Shown here piece after piece: positions 47,801 through 58,567 of a stretch of DNA of 62,000 bases (its first letter is position 1; each line of letters starts with the position of its first letter). Under the pieces are notes generated by a model. That model made no database searches. It had not been told where the DNA came from and saw nothing but the letters and a program-made list of their open reading frames with translations. Both the position numbers and the translations under genes were made by a program. Source of the DNA: Owenia fusiformis (taxonomy: Eukaryota; Annelida; Polychaeta; Sabellida; Oweniidae); the NCBI GenBank assembly GCA_903813345.2, contig CAIIXF020000004.1, positions 8,750,196 to 8,812,195 of the forward strand, in the 5' to 3' direction.

Positions 47801-50800
47801 GAGTTGTGAGTGCTATGGGAGATTTTAACTGAGTTGTGAGAGTACATATTTATTTTGTAGAAAATAGAGATAGTGAGACTGAGATATTTGTTTGATTACT
47901 CACTGTTATTATTCCTCACTCTAAAGATCATTTTTGATGTTTATGTTGCCTTAAGTTTGATATCTGAACGGATATAACCGTTGTGATTTATTCTTGAGAT
48001 GTGTATACTGATGGGTTTTAGACAGCGATGGACGCCTCATAGTAAACAAGCTACATGTATCATAACCGTGTTGAATACTTTTTTAATGGATCCGGCTGCG
48101 TTAAATTCTGATTTTAGTTCCAGGAGATGTTCCTAGTATTCCGAGAGGAGCTTTCTGGATTGACTCTGATACCATAAACATCTTTTGGCATCCTATTTTA
48201 CCAAGGTCACGACACGGTGTAGTAACGTACTTTGCCGTGAAGGGGGAACCAGAATTCGAATTACCAATAACCAAAACTGAAACATCTGCTAAGTTTAAGT
48301 ACACAGAGTCTGATGACGTCAGTAGATATTATGTTAGAAGCAAAACAACTTGTGTAAATATGTCGTTGCCCATTCCGTACATCGACGTACACGGGAGAAA
48401 TAATCGTGAGTGTTCCAAAAAACTATTGAAATAAGTGTGTTATAAAGAGTAACATCGACATTTAAAGTGTATACCAGTGACTATATTACATTTATATACA
48501 TGCAGGTTAAACATCTGTATACATGTTATGGTTATAATTTTGATATAGACTGGACGAAATAAATTAATTTCGAAAGTAACCAGGAGCGTCGAAGCACTAG
48601 ATAGTTATCTAATTTGCTAATCACGGCCATTATGGTTAATCGATTGTTAGTGGTCTCAGGTGATATTTTGTTTTTCTAGGTCCACCCCACCCACCTTGGA
48701 TAGTGTCGGAGAACAATGGAACTGTCATTTTCAAATGGTTCAATGAAAGCGAAAACTTTTCTCATACAGTCTTCTGGTGCGCGAGGCAATCAGCATCATC
48801 CTGCATGGTACGTCTGAGCATGGCTCATTTCTAAGTGATAAACTTTACATTCACACGTACATTAAAAAGGTGCTAAATATTGTACTTATGATAGTTTGCG
48901 GGCGACAAAATGAACATTTATTGAGAGAGCATTGAGATCTCCGTCCATTTATTTACTCGACTGTTACGGTTGAATGTTTCACAGTAGCAAAGGGTTACAA
49001 GATAAGGATGTGACGTGTTTTGGGGAAAGCTCTCGATAATTACAAAATGGCCATATTAGCACTCTTTTTGGCAACAAAACATTCAATATCAGACAGTGCG
49101 ACTGTTGTTTAAATTACTACTAAACATAAATTTTTATTTTCAGGGAGAACTTTATTCTGTTAAAATACCTAAAAGTGTCAAAAACTACACAACCAAGAAC
49201 ATCTTGAATCCCGGGAGTCAGTTGTTCGGTCTGTCTGTGGAAAACGAAACGTCTAGTAGTGGAATAGAATGGGCGGAATGTCTACGAACTCTTGACATAA
49301 GTAAGTGTGGTGTGATTGGACTTGGTATATGTGTCTCAATTTTAATATGTTGAAGAAAATAATGCTGATAATCAGATAGAAAGTTTATATTAAACACGCA
49401 TTTATAATCGAGTTTATTTCGTTATACGTCGTGGATATCTAATTCAAATCTTTACATTTTTTTGATGACTATACTTGTTATTCAAACAATAAGGATCAAG
49501 ACAGTATATGCCCAGATACAACAATCCGGTGTGAAAGAAATTATGGTCCCCTGGGGATTATGGTCCTCTTTCTAAACGGCCCTTATTAGGCCCGATTGTG
49601 TATAAAATAATAAGGGAAAGGGTTATGGTTGTATTTAGGTCACCATATAAATCAATGGAGAGTAGGACCATAATTTGAGAGGACCTACTACCCTTTTACA
49701 CCGGGCTTTTTATGCTTTCTTCGTCAGTCACGTTTGCACACTCGTTCGATTTTTTTTCAGAACCGACAACAGCACCAAGTAATTTTAATTTTACCGAGAA
49801 ACAAGAGCCAGAAAGTCTGCAAGTGCGCTGGGATAATTACGCATGTGACAAATACTCGGGCGTCGTGGTCAGCTATGACGTCACATACTGTAAACAGGGA
49901 CAAGGGGATGAATGTAAAGGTACAGACGATTTCTTAACATTAACTTAAAATGATTATATTCGACCTTCTCAAATCGTTATTGTAACAATACAATGTACAT
50001 TTAATACAGAAATATATTGAAACGTGTTTCCAAAACATACTAAAACATGTTACCTTAGACACGGGGGTAAAGCAGACCCGATGATGCAATGAGCTTGCTC
50101 GGTGGTATCATGACTGTGTAACGGGTCTTGATGTATAAGTGAGCTTGGCGGTAGGTTCAAAGAACGAGAATCCTAAAAGCATGTGCTCATGGTATCATCG
50201 TGGCTTTACCCCCGTGTTAGATAACAATACAATATGTACAATATGCTTATTTCAGTAATTTCATTAAACGTGTCTTAGAGTACTATAATTGTATTTCTTT
50301 ATAATCCGAAATATGGAAAACATGCCTTATCTATTTTGTCCAACACATATATGCTATTTAATGTTCTATGTTATGGAGTTTTTAAAATGACCCCGATTAG
50401 GTATGATAACTCCCGATAAGTCTTACCGCTGATTTGCATGCTTGTTTTTCTGCAGTTGCAATTGTTCCTTTTGTCTCTGGATTCACTTATACTATAAAAG
50501 AGCTGGCTGGTGGGGAAGAATACAGTGTAACACTTCGTGCTGTTAGCAGCACTGGGAGCAGTCCCGAGTCGGCAGAAATACGGAGGGTGGTTTTAAGTGA
50601 GTTGGGGTATTTAATACGATCGATTTCTAGTTTTTTAAGACTTATACTTTAAAACTTAGATGTTGAAAATCCTTGTCTACTAGGGCCTTTCTTTAGAACC
50701 TCTTTGAAAATGGTACTTTAAATAAAATTTCGAGCGTACACGACACATTCCGACAATGATGAACTTTGAGCTCTTAATGACGACGTGTGACCAAATTAAA

Positions 50801-53758
50801 GTGTGACAGTGGTATTTCTCTAAATATATGTGCTGAGTCGTATAAATAGATATACGAATAAGTCGATTTGATTTCTTTAGGACACCCTGTTTACCAGGAT
50901 AAATAGCTGCTATATGTACCTGTATATTAATAAGTACTCTCCTTTCTCATTTATAGGTCCATATAGATTGCCAACTGGTATCATAGTTTTGATTGTTCTC
51001 GGGAGTATAATTTTGTTCCTGCTAATATGCCTCGGAATTTATTCAACAATAAGGTATACACTTTTTTCGTAGATCGTATCGATCGCTTGATATCACGATC
51101 AAGAAGATGAATTGTATTTAGTGTATGTTTCTAAAACGACAACATGTTTTCATGGAATCTTTACCCACGGGATTTATTAAAAATACGAACTTATTGTACT
51201 ATATAAACGAATAATTTATTTGTTATTCTCATACTGAATCGGATTATGCTTTGATGTTCACCTTTACAACGCACTTTGTCCCATTTTACCGGTTTTTGTA
51301 TATTAATTATTCTATTTGTTATGTTTAGATATATACGAAAATCCATTGGAAAGACCAAGCAGAAGATAACAGTAAGTTTTGCAATCATGTTTTTTTCTGA
51401 AAAAATAAATAGGTAACAAGATTACCTTTTTAGAAGTTGTCAGAGGCTTGATCGAATCCCCCACTTGTCAAATACGCTTTTCAAATTCATGCAATTATTC
51501 ACAATTATGAAGAGATTCACAAACTATATAATTTGAATCCACCTTGTTAAAAACTGGCTACTGTCCCTTCTCGTTCATTTTACCGATCAAAATGTTTGGT
51601 TTCCACAATATTTTGATATAAATACAAACTAAGCATTTATAAACACATTGTGGTTGAATTAAAAAAAACGTAATATATTAATCAGCATTGGTATCGGTAT
51701 ACCAAAACAATATAAAGAAGTAGATGATCATGATTCCTCTACCAATATTGTTTCAAAATGTGACATTGCAAGAGAAGTCATGATGCAGGTCTTCTATTTT
51801 AAAGGGTTGTGTGTAACTTAGGTCTAATCGGGATCGCAATATACTTGCATTTGAACCGAATTCTTTCTTATCCACCCATGGTCACGGAAATTGTTATACC
51901 GTTTAAATGAATGGTGACTACATGTATTGCAGCTTCCACGGCCCACTGTGCCGGCTAACATGCCCAATGTTCGGCCTCAAGATGAACACTACATACAGTT
52001 TACGACCAGTACGAGCGGTTATTGTAGCGTTTCTTGCCCTGAAAGTAATGTAAGCTAATTACATATTTCATTACAATTTAATTTCTTTGTGTAGTTTATA
52101 ATGTCCTAACAGTTCTGCTTGTGAGGTCTATATCACCAAACAAAAGTGAAACGTAAAAATATACGTTGACACAACTCGCAAAATCTTAAGCTCTGATATT
52201 CGACCTGACTTGTGCCTGTATTTAGAAATATCTGTATGCATTCATTCCTCAATTTTAGGGTTCAATATCACATGGTGATTCGAATATCGATGGTAATATC
52301 AGTATCCCATCAGAAAGAGGAAGCACGGGTACCAATGGACTGCGCATGCGTAGTCCAATTAGATCAATGGATGGGCTGGACGCCGAATCAGGTATTCAAT
52401 ATGTCACTGGTGGTTATGTGACGCATGATAGAAGGGAAGACTGCCCCAGCGGTCAATTACCTGAGAGAACTATCAGTCCCTTAAGTAAAGCGAATACGAC
52501 GAGAGACGTCTCACCTGCTGATTTCCCGCAAGCAGCTGAAGGCAAAGTGGAGGCTGGTGAAAGAGCATTGATAGGGCAAATTGGTCTGATTCCCAATGAT
52601 AATCATACAATCATAAACCTTCCATTGGAAAATACACACGGGACAAACAACTACGATATTCCTAGAAGACCTATAGAAAATGAAATAAACGTTGGACAAC
52701 TCGAAGCGAAGAGTATTGATAACCATCCAATCATAAACCATCCTTTGACAAATACACAAGGGATAAACACCAACGACCAATTCAGAGAACCTACAGAAAG
52801 GGAAACAAACGTTGTACCACTCGAAGCGCAAATTGTGCATACGCCTGGTGATTACTATGCTATTACAAATGCGAATGATAACAACTCTCCATTGGTAAAT
52901 GTAGAAGAACAAGAAAGCAATAATGGCACTGAAGAACCCATTGGAAATCAAGAAAATGTCACATCACCAGGAATACAATTTATTCCGATATCCGAGGAGT
53001 ACTGTGTAATTGCAAATATGAATAATGACAGTCCTCCAGTGGAAGGTACACAGCATGATTCCGTAGAAGAGCCGTTTGCGCGCGAAGCATCGGCGAGTAG
53101 AGTTTTGACAGACCCATCGACGCCATTGAGGGTGATGGGATCGAACAGACCAATTGTTGAAACATTTCAAACAGATAACTATGTCACCCATGCAGACGCC
53201 ATTTCACAAGTACAAAATGTTGTAGATTCAACCTCAGACACTCGTACAGTTCCAAATATGATATCCATTCAAGGGCCCGAACAACCATTTAGTAAAGAAG
53301 CTGGTAACAACAGAAATTCTAACACAAGTAACGATGGATCAACTGACTCTAAAAGTGACCCTTCTTATGTGGTATACAGCGAAGATAATGCTAACAACAA
53401 AATCCAGACAGATGTTGTGTCAGGTTCAAACAACCTCCAAGAACCGTCCATTCCCGAGAATGCATCCATGGAAAAGGAACCAGCACAATCAAATTCCAAA
53501 GAAAACGGTTCACGTAGTATACCAGTAAACATTCAAAACAATTCCATTGACAATTCCCAAGCCTATAGTGCAACCTCTCAAGAAGCGACCCACTACATTC
53601 CTCATCATTGTGTCCAATCAAACAATGGAGATAAAAGTCCCAAAGCCAAAGCGCATAACGAGGGAGGATACATACCCCATGCTACCGTGACAGTAACTAA
53701 AACTAAAGAGAGGAGAAATAATATACAAAGGGCTGATTCAGGGTACACAGAATCATGA
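41810..53758 (+). CDS. Class I cytokine receptor (gp130/Domeless-like), 16 coding exons
   Basis: Exons: 41810-41927, 43166-43305, 45267-45468, 45835-45964, 46248-46426, 47162-47304, 47456-47609, 48118-48405, 48680-48807, 49144-49300, 49761-49919, 50456-50596, 50957-51053, 51329-51371, 51933-52049, 52259-53758. All junctions are GT-AG and every phase matches, giving 1,231 residues. Domains (approximate): signal peptide 1-30; Ig-like D1 40-153; cytokine-binding module 154-356; three FN3-like domains 357-648; TM 654-675; proline-rich box-1-like segment 694-708; tail to 1231. Family knowledge: such receptors bind helical cytokines and signal through JAK/STAT. The 46426 donor (CTGA|GTAATA) was chosen because it alone of the candidates keeps phase. 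An alternative start is the Met at residue 7 or 9. Confidence 0.9.
42001..42689. mobile_element. ATGGSAAGTGATTTTAGAC MITE, copy 2, in receptor intron
   Basis: A 689-bp element in the intron after 41927. Left end 'atggcaagtgattttagacg' and right end, inverted, 'atgggaagtgattttagaca'. The inverted similarity runs about 57 bp to 'catgaatac'. Related copy at 36473. No coding capacity. Confidence 0.88.
44048..45038. mobile_element. Palindromic mariner-like element in receptor intron
   Basis: Ends CAGGGTGACCGGAAAAAAGG and its inverse, flanked by TA (44046-44047 and 45039-45040). Inverted similarity covers about 230 bp at each end and includes transposase code. The minus strand (44207-44407) encodes NPPDFFLWGNLKDNVYQNNP and the plus strand (about 44670-44785) NPADFFLYGYLKDNLYQNNP. 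These are two inverted copies of the same C-terminal transposase segment, so the element seems built of two 3' halves facing each other. Confidence 0.88.
45835..47609 (+). CDS. Cytokine-binding module exons of the receptor
   Basis: Four exons encode the paired FN3 domains. Exon 45835-45964 has IECQWINWANLECNWQP, the C-x9-C-x-W signature of the class I receptor N-terminal half. Exon 46248-46426 has the second Cys pair (CPSC ... DRCIF). Exons 47162-47304 and 47456-47609 form the C-terminal half. Where WSxWS is expected, after 'YAIEVTVRA', the sequence is YRSGASSN, so the motif is degenerate. Phase pattern 1-2-1-0-1 keeps the frame throughout. A weaker echo, SSSGIEWAEC, occurs in the fifth domain. 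Confidence 0.88.
47749..47839 (+). repeat. 30-bp minisatellite, three copies, receptor intron
   Basis: 'tgctatgggagattttaact' plus 'gagttgtgag' is repeated three times exactly, in the intron between exons 47456-47609 and 48118-48405. Confidence 0.92.
49526..49704 (+). mobile_element. CCGGTGTAAA MITE in receptor intron
   Basis: A 179-bp copy with ends CCGGTGTGAAAG and CTTTTACACCGG. Body as in the copies at 5369 and 28974. It lies only 56 bp before the 49761 exon, so it occupies the branch-point side of that intron. No target duplication is evident. Confidence 0.88.
50060..50216. mobile_element. 157-bp MITE, CACGGGGGTAAAGC termini, TTAGA duplication
   Basis: The ends CACGGGGGTAAAGC and GCTTTACCCCCGTG are perfect inverts. 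Flanks are TTAGA on both sides (50055-50059 and 50217-50221). It lies in the intron before exon 50456-50596. A 5-bp duplication also marks the TGTTACGCGG family, but the termini are unrelated. Confidence 0.92.
50957..51053 (+). CDS. Transmembrane exon of the cytokine receptor
   Basis: The exon encodes TGIIVLIVLGSIILFLLICL within a ~22-residue hydrophobic helix, followed by basic residues (R, then YIRKSIGKTKQK from the next 43-bp exon). That order gives an extracellular N-terminus and cytoplasmic C-terminus. Acceptor 'catttatag', donor AATAAG|GTATAC, phase 1 to 2. Confidence 0.88.
52259..53758 (+). CDS. Cytoplasmic-tail exon of the cytokine receptor
   Basis: A 1,500-bp last exon after acceptor 'caattttag' encodes residues 733-1231, ending TGA. 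Rich in N, S, E, P and T, with about a dozen Tyr. Four degenerate ~35-50-residue repeats start near 846 (DNHTIIN), 886 (DNHPIIN), 920 (DYYAITN) and 969 (EEYCVIAN). Other Tyr motifs include NYDIP, YVTH twice, YIPH twice and a final SGYTES. I see no YxxQ (the STAT3 motif of gp130). A possible ATTAAA signal lies at 54195. Confidence 0.88.
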   Translation, partial: GSISHGDSNIDGNISIPSERGSTGTNGLRMRSPIRSMDGLDAESGIQYVTGGYVTHDRREDCPSGQLPERTISPLSKANTTRDVSPADFPQAAEGKVEAGERALIGQIGLIPNDNHTIINLPLENTHGTNNYDIPRRPIENEINVGQLEAKSIDNHPIINHPLTNTQGINTNDQFREPTERETNVVPLEAQIVHTPGDYYAITNANDNNSPLVNVEEQESNNGTEEPIGNQENVTSPGIQFIPISEEYCVIANMNNDSPPVEGTQHDSVEEPFAREASASRVLTDPSTPLRVMGSNRPIVETFQTDNYVTHADAISQVQNVVDSTSDTRTVPNMISIQGPEQPFSKEAGNNRNSNTSNDGSTDSKSDPSYVVYSEDNANNKIQTDVVSGSNNLQEPSIPENASMEKEPAQSNSKENGSRSIPVNIQNNSIDNSQAYSATSQEATHYIPHHCVQSNNGDKSPKAKAHNEGGYIPHATVTVTKTKERRNNIQRADSGYTES

Positions 53759-54599
53759 TACTTGTTAAGTATTCAAGGCACACGCGTTTCAAAGTGTCCT
53801 GTTTAGGTACGACACTCTCGCTTATATTAGATGATTCCTAGATTATTTTTAGATCTAGATTAGAAATGTGAGTAGGCTGAGAAACTTAAAATCAGACAGT
53901 CTATATATTTGCCTGCTCTGTCCATCCATCACCCGCGTTGGTATAGCAACCGTTCTACAACTTAACATTATTGAATGATTCTTAAATGTCGGGACATAAT
54001 CGATACATGTACAGCATCAATTGATAAATGGACATTTTTTGCAATATTGCAGCATATTCAGGAAATTTGAGTTATTTCATATACATTACTTCAGGAACAA
54101 CCCTCGTGCAGATTATATATAAATATATGAAAAACAATCAGTAGTCGACTCTTTTATGTGGATGCACTATTTTAGACGTTTATTCAAAAACAGAATTAAA
54201 TCTGCTGTATTTAAAAATTAAGTTTGCTTCATCATACATAATTATAGTATTTATTGTACATGGACGTGACGTTTTGGTATTATAACCAATGAGTTTTAAG
54301 GACATGGATGTAAAATATTACATTGTCAACATAAAACATATATGGCATTCTTTAGGGTCAATTTTGGGGTGAGCTGACTTTTATCGTAAATTAAAGACAT
54401 AACCGTCATTTTTAGATTCAAGTGTTGTGAGGCATTTGTTCTACATGTACCTGAGAGGAAATATGTGAGGCAATATATAAGGATACCTGAATCCACCTTT
54501 TTGCATATTTACGTCATTACAATTTAAAATTCAGTCAAACTGATGTCATATTTGGAATATACGTGTAACTTCCATTTTCTTTTACGGGGCATATTTTAA
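53759..54599. other. 3' region of the cytokine receptor
   Basis: Non-coding, AT-rich. The only plausible polyadenylation signal I see is ATTAAA at 54195. No other gene. Confidence 0.4.
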
Positions 54600-55330
54600 A
54601 TTGTATATCTATCAGATGGGTAATATGAAGAGTGAACCACTAAAACGGATGAATATTCAAGTTAAAGGGAATTTTGTAATACCCTGTCATGTTATTTCCC
54701 CCGAATCCGCCACCTGGTAGCGAAACTGGTAACTACCTACTCGCATCTGAGTAATTGGATTGAGATGCATCCGATACCAAGGGCACGATGCTCTACCGTC
54801 TATAGCCTTAAAGACACGTTTGGTGAATAGACTAGATGCGAGTAGAAGTAATCTTGATTTATGGATATTAAATATTCAAAATTCTAGTTCGGGTTGATTC
54901 CCAAAATACCCAATGTTACAAATCACAAAACGTGAAATATCTTTTCTTGTATTGGACAGATAACATTTTCTTTTACTGGACATATTTTGATTTGATAAAC
55001 TATCAGAACTTCTCATTAAGTAGAATATGTACTGGAGATGCACAGCTTTCCAAAAATACCAAGAAACCCAACAGGGTCAGTCGATCCTTTTTTATTTTAT
55101 TTTTTGCAAATCCCTAATCGTCTATAAGGGTTATATGAAAATTTAACCATTAAAACAGATGTAATTTAAATCTTATGGGACTTTATACTATACCTGCTGT
55201 GCTTTCTGACCCGAATGAGCCACCTGGTGGTGAAACTAGTAACCACCTACTCGCATCAGCGTTATTGGATTGTATCTTTCGTCAGATCTAGAGAGATTAA
55301 GAACACGATACGCTACGCATAACTCGATGA
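54600..55330. repeat. Two copies of a CYP-flanking interspersed repeat
   Basis: At about 54600-54850 and 55120-55330: 'ccgaat(c/g)(c/a)gccacctggt', 'gaaact(g/a)gtaac', 'acctactcgcatc'. A third, inverted copy lies at about 58105-58215, upstream of the P450. The three copies bracket the P450 gene. Confidence 0.7.
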
Positions 55331-55469
55331 GATATCTATATTTCCCTAAGAATATACCCTATGGCAACGACCTACTATAAGACAACGCTTATATATTGGA
55401 ATTCAAATATATCGATAACTCAAATATATCAGTCAATTCGAATATAATAGTCAACTCAAATGTGAGCAT

Positions 55470-55648
55470 TTAATCTCTAATGAAACAAAGATCAGATTCC
55501 ACAGGGGCATCAAGCCCGTTGCCAAATTCAATCTTCAATGCAGCTTCTCCTCCTGGTGGTATCTCAATTCTGAACTTCTGCATGATGCCAGCAAAGATCA
55601 AGAAAACCTCCATTCTTGCCAATGATTCGCCAGGACATTTACGTTTAC
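55470..55648 (-). CDS. P450 heme-binding terminal exon
   Basis: After acceptor 'ttttgtttaag', the exon completes a split Gly codon and reads GKRKCPGESLARMEVFLIFA, matching the FxxGxRxCxGE heme loop with FSIG from the previous exon. It ends DLCFIRD then TAA at 55470. The intron position just before KR matches the last intron of CYP2 genes. An AATAAA on the minus strand lies near 55091-55096. Confidence 0.88.
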
Positions 55649-56270
55649 CTTAAACAAAATCCTGATTATTAATTATTCAAATATATCGTACAAATCATAA
55701 TATTATACTCGATAATTTGTTTTCTAATGAATAGGTCCACCGTATTCAGATTCAGTTTGAAATAGAATCTGTAAAAGCGAAACAATATGAGAAATAATCA
55801 TTTTTGAAACTTAACAAACCAAAGCATTTACCTATTGAAAATGGTATCATGTGATCATGTTTTATCACTTTTCCATATTTTCCAATAAACCTAAGAGGGT
55901 TGAAGGATTCTGAATCAGTCCAGTAATCTGCGTCATTCAGGGCTCCATAAATGTTGCCAATGACCAATGTTCTTGGAGGTAGCAATAAACCCTAGTAAAA
56001 TAAATCAAATTAATCGAGGCAACTCTTTCTGAGGCCAATAAAGCTCAATATGCCACTACCTGTCTTTTGTTACAGATATGCCAACCGCGAAACGCCGATC
56101 GATCGCCGATCGGCAAACATTGTCCACAAAGGAGTTAGAGACTATAACAATATGTAAATAACTTCTGGTGGTGACATAATACACAAAATCAAATTAGTTT
56201 AATAAAAATACACATATGCGTACGCGTTATCCTATATCTGCCTAAAATTGGCACTCACGACACAAATATC

Positions 56271-57110
56271 AATGGCGGTTCTAGAAGTTTACAAGGGGGG
56301 GGGGGGGGGAGGGGCACATTTCAAGATTGGAAGGAAATTTCTGCGTTTGTGTTAAAAAATCTTGGGCCCCTAAATCCAAGAATTGGACCCACATTTATAA
56401 AAGGTCAAGTTATGCCCGAAAGGGCCCATTTTTTGAGGCTCATCCCCTCTCGATCCTCCAGTGCAACAGGAGCTGTACTTATTATTGGGAAAACGTGTCC
56501 ACATTACATGATTTATGTGTCTGCTTTTTGACTCATTCCAGGAACATGAATACCATCCTTTTTAATATTGTAAGTACTAAAGTACCATTTTACTCCAATT
56601 TCGAGTATGCTGTTAAATGAAATCATAATTCATGGATCTAATCCCGGTATCATTATATTGCATGGCGGGCATGCAAACAGTTAGGGTGTGTATTGCCAAT
56701 AATCAAAATATACATGCGATGGCTGCAGTAAGGGATGTATTGCCCATAATCTAAAATGTATGCAATGCAGTTAGGGGTGTATTGCCAAAATTAAAAAATG
56801 CCTGCGGTGGCCGAAGTTTAAGGTGTATTGACCATTATCTAAAACTGCATGCAATTTAGTAAGGGGTTGTATTGACCATCATCTGAAAATGCATGGAACG
56901 CGGGGATAACATATTATGATTGAAACTATTTACTTTCAGAAAGGTCACAAGATAGACTTTTTTGGATTTTTAGAAAATGAGCCCAAGTCGTAAAAAGAAA
57001 AAATATCTCTTCCGATTAGTTTTGTTTATTGTTTTCTTTTTCATTAAATCCTTATTTTTGGGACATTGTCTAAAAACATTAAAATGATTCTGTCTTGTTT
57101 TCAGCCACAT
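56271..57110. repeat. Repeat-filled interval inside the P450 gene
   Basis: Holds 'ggcggttctagaagtttaca' followed by a 15-G run and 'agggg' (about 56271-56314), a common invertebrate repeat terminus. Five ~50-60-bp degenerate tandem units with '(g)gtgtattg(a/c)cc' follow at about 56668-56898. This is where the missing central P450 exon(s) should be. Confidence 0.65.
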
Positions 57111-57167
57111 TTCCAGAGGACTAAACAAGCGATTTCCTCAAAAAGGTATTTTGGTTTCCTGACTCAC

Positions 57168-58065
57168 CTGTGAACCAATGTTTATTGTCGATTAGCTTGC
57201 GATCTTTCATTTCCTTTATGAACGCATCCATGTAGTCCCGGCTCTCACCATCGTTGTGCATAGCAACGTGCTCTCTGTATATTCTCAAAAGAAAATCTCT
57301 CAACTCGGCGTGTAGAGACTTCCCATACTTAATTCTGAAGATGTCACCGGGAAGATTATCTCTGATCCATGGTGGGAGCAGGTAACCCAAAGTCATATAT
57401 CTAAGAGCCTCATTCACGATTTCATCTGCACAGAAAAGAACGCGTTTGAATGTTTTGTCATCGTAGTCAAAACGACGTCCAAAGATTAAAGAACACATGA
57501 TATTTGAAACCATGCAGCAAATCAAAGAACGGGGATTAAATGGTCGTCCTCTGCTTTCAGTCATTTTTTCTATCACTCTCTGCAATTCTTCTTGGATAAT
57601 TTCCTGTGATCTGTTCTTGCCGAGGCCGAAATCCCGCAATGTCGAGACGGCGAATCGTCTTTGCTCTTTCGATTGTGCTCCATCACTTCCAGCTATACCG
57701 GGAAACAGAATACGAAAGGGTCCTTCTGGATTCCCGAATGCAAATTCATCTTTACAATATGCCTCTTTCAGATCCACAAACTTGTTAAGAACGATAGCTT
57801 GTTTTGAACCAATTTTGAAGCTGATAATGTTAGATCCATATTTCTTTGAAATTGCTAATAGACGCTTTGCTCCACTATTATCTCCTTCAATGGGCATCAT
57901 CCTGATAAGATTCCCAATGATCGGCCACGCAAAAGGCCCATTTGGAAGAATCCAGGGTCTCCTTGGTTGCGAAATCCAAAGTGTTAAAAGAAATATAACC
58001 ACAAAAACTAGAATATGCTCCGTATTGCTGCTAATAGAAATGAGCAATGGTCCCAAAATTGACAT
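57168..58065 (-). CDS. P450 N-terminal exon
   Basis: The ATG is followed by a 20-residue hydrophobic anchor (HILVFVVIFLLTLWI), then the hinge, and A- to H-helix regions ending DNKHWFT at donor TTCACAG|GTGAGT. The frame is fully open for 299 codons, arguing for recent or current constraint. Large first exons merging the vertebrate exons 1-5 are common in invertebrate CYP2-like genes (general knowledge). Confidence 0.85.
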
Positions 58066-58375
58066 GTTTGTTAATTCTAAAGTCTTTTTGTATGAGTATA
58101 GATAGTCTGAATCGTTGTATCCGATGGCAGTAGGTAGTTACCAGTTTCTCCACAATATGGCTCATTCGGGTCAGTTTCCATGGTATATCTAGAAAACTAT
58201 CCATTTTAACTTGAATAATAATCAGTTTTAGCCAATCAATTTTAACATTTCCATTGTTTGTCTGAAATTCATAAAAATTTAAATGTGTTCAGGAATTACA
58301 AAAAGGCTTAGACGTCACATTTTGTTGTAAAGCAATTTTGGAAAACACAATTTACGATACATTTTAAACGTTTTC

Positions 58376-58567
58376 AAACCATATCTCTTTTAACAAATAA
58401 TGTTAAATGTTTAATGACGCATTCTTATTCATTGCAAAACGGCAATGTGACGCAAGTGACTTCTATGATTCAAATCATATCTCTTTTATCAAATAATGCT
58501 AAATGTTTAATGACGCATTCTTATTCATTGCAAAACGGCAATGTGACGCTAGTGACTTCTTTTATTC
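58376..58567 (+). repeat. 96-bp tandem duplication
   Basis: 'catatctcttttaacaaata' through 'gcaatgtgacgcaagtgac' is repeated once directly, with three or four mismatches, upstream of the P450 start. Confidence 0.9.

Larger units (their letters stand above)
55470..58065 (-). pseudogene. CYP2-clan cytochrome P450 lacking its central exon(s)
   Basis: Exon 57168-58065 (299 codons plus 1 nt) has an N-terminal membrane anchor, the Pro-rich hinge (LPNGPFAWPIIGNL) and the C-helix block SKEQRRFAVSTLRDFG. Exon 55832-55991 has the PPRT/IGNIYG ... ESFNPLRF region and FSIG. Exon 55470-55648 supplies GKRKCPGE with the heme Cys and ends FIRD-stop. No exon for the I-helix (AGxDT) or the ExxR helix is visible in 55992-57167, and exon 1 ends in phase 1 whereas the next starts in phase 0. 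The C-helix Trp usual in this clan is Ser (TCG). P450s of this clan are microsomal monooxygenases. Broken gene or assembly loss; the rest is well preserved. Confidence 0.8.

Noticed and set aside
52511-53621. Several minus-strand frames opposite the receptor tail
   Set aside because: Mirror frames of the long coding exon; no independent support.
56327-56620. 97-codon plus-strand frame
   Set aside because: Starts inside an interspersed repeat next to a 15-G run, has no domain, and lies in the P450 gene interval.
55832-57168. Direct splice of the first P450 exon to the 55991 exon as a shorter working enzyme
   Set aside because: Phase 1 meets phase 0, giving a frameshift and early stop, and the I-helix and ExxR essential to P450s would be absent.
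57497-58105. 202-codon plus-strand frame
   Set aside because: Antisense shadow of the P450 first exon, which has clear family motifs.
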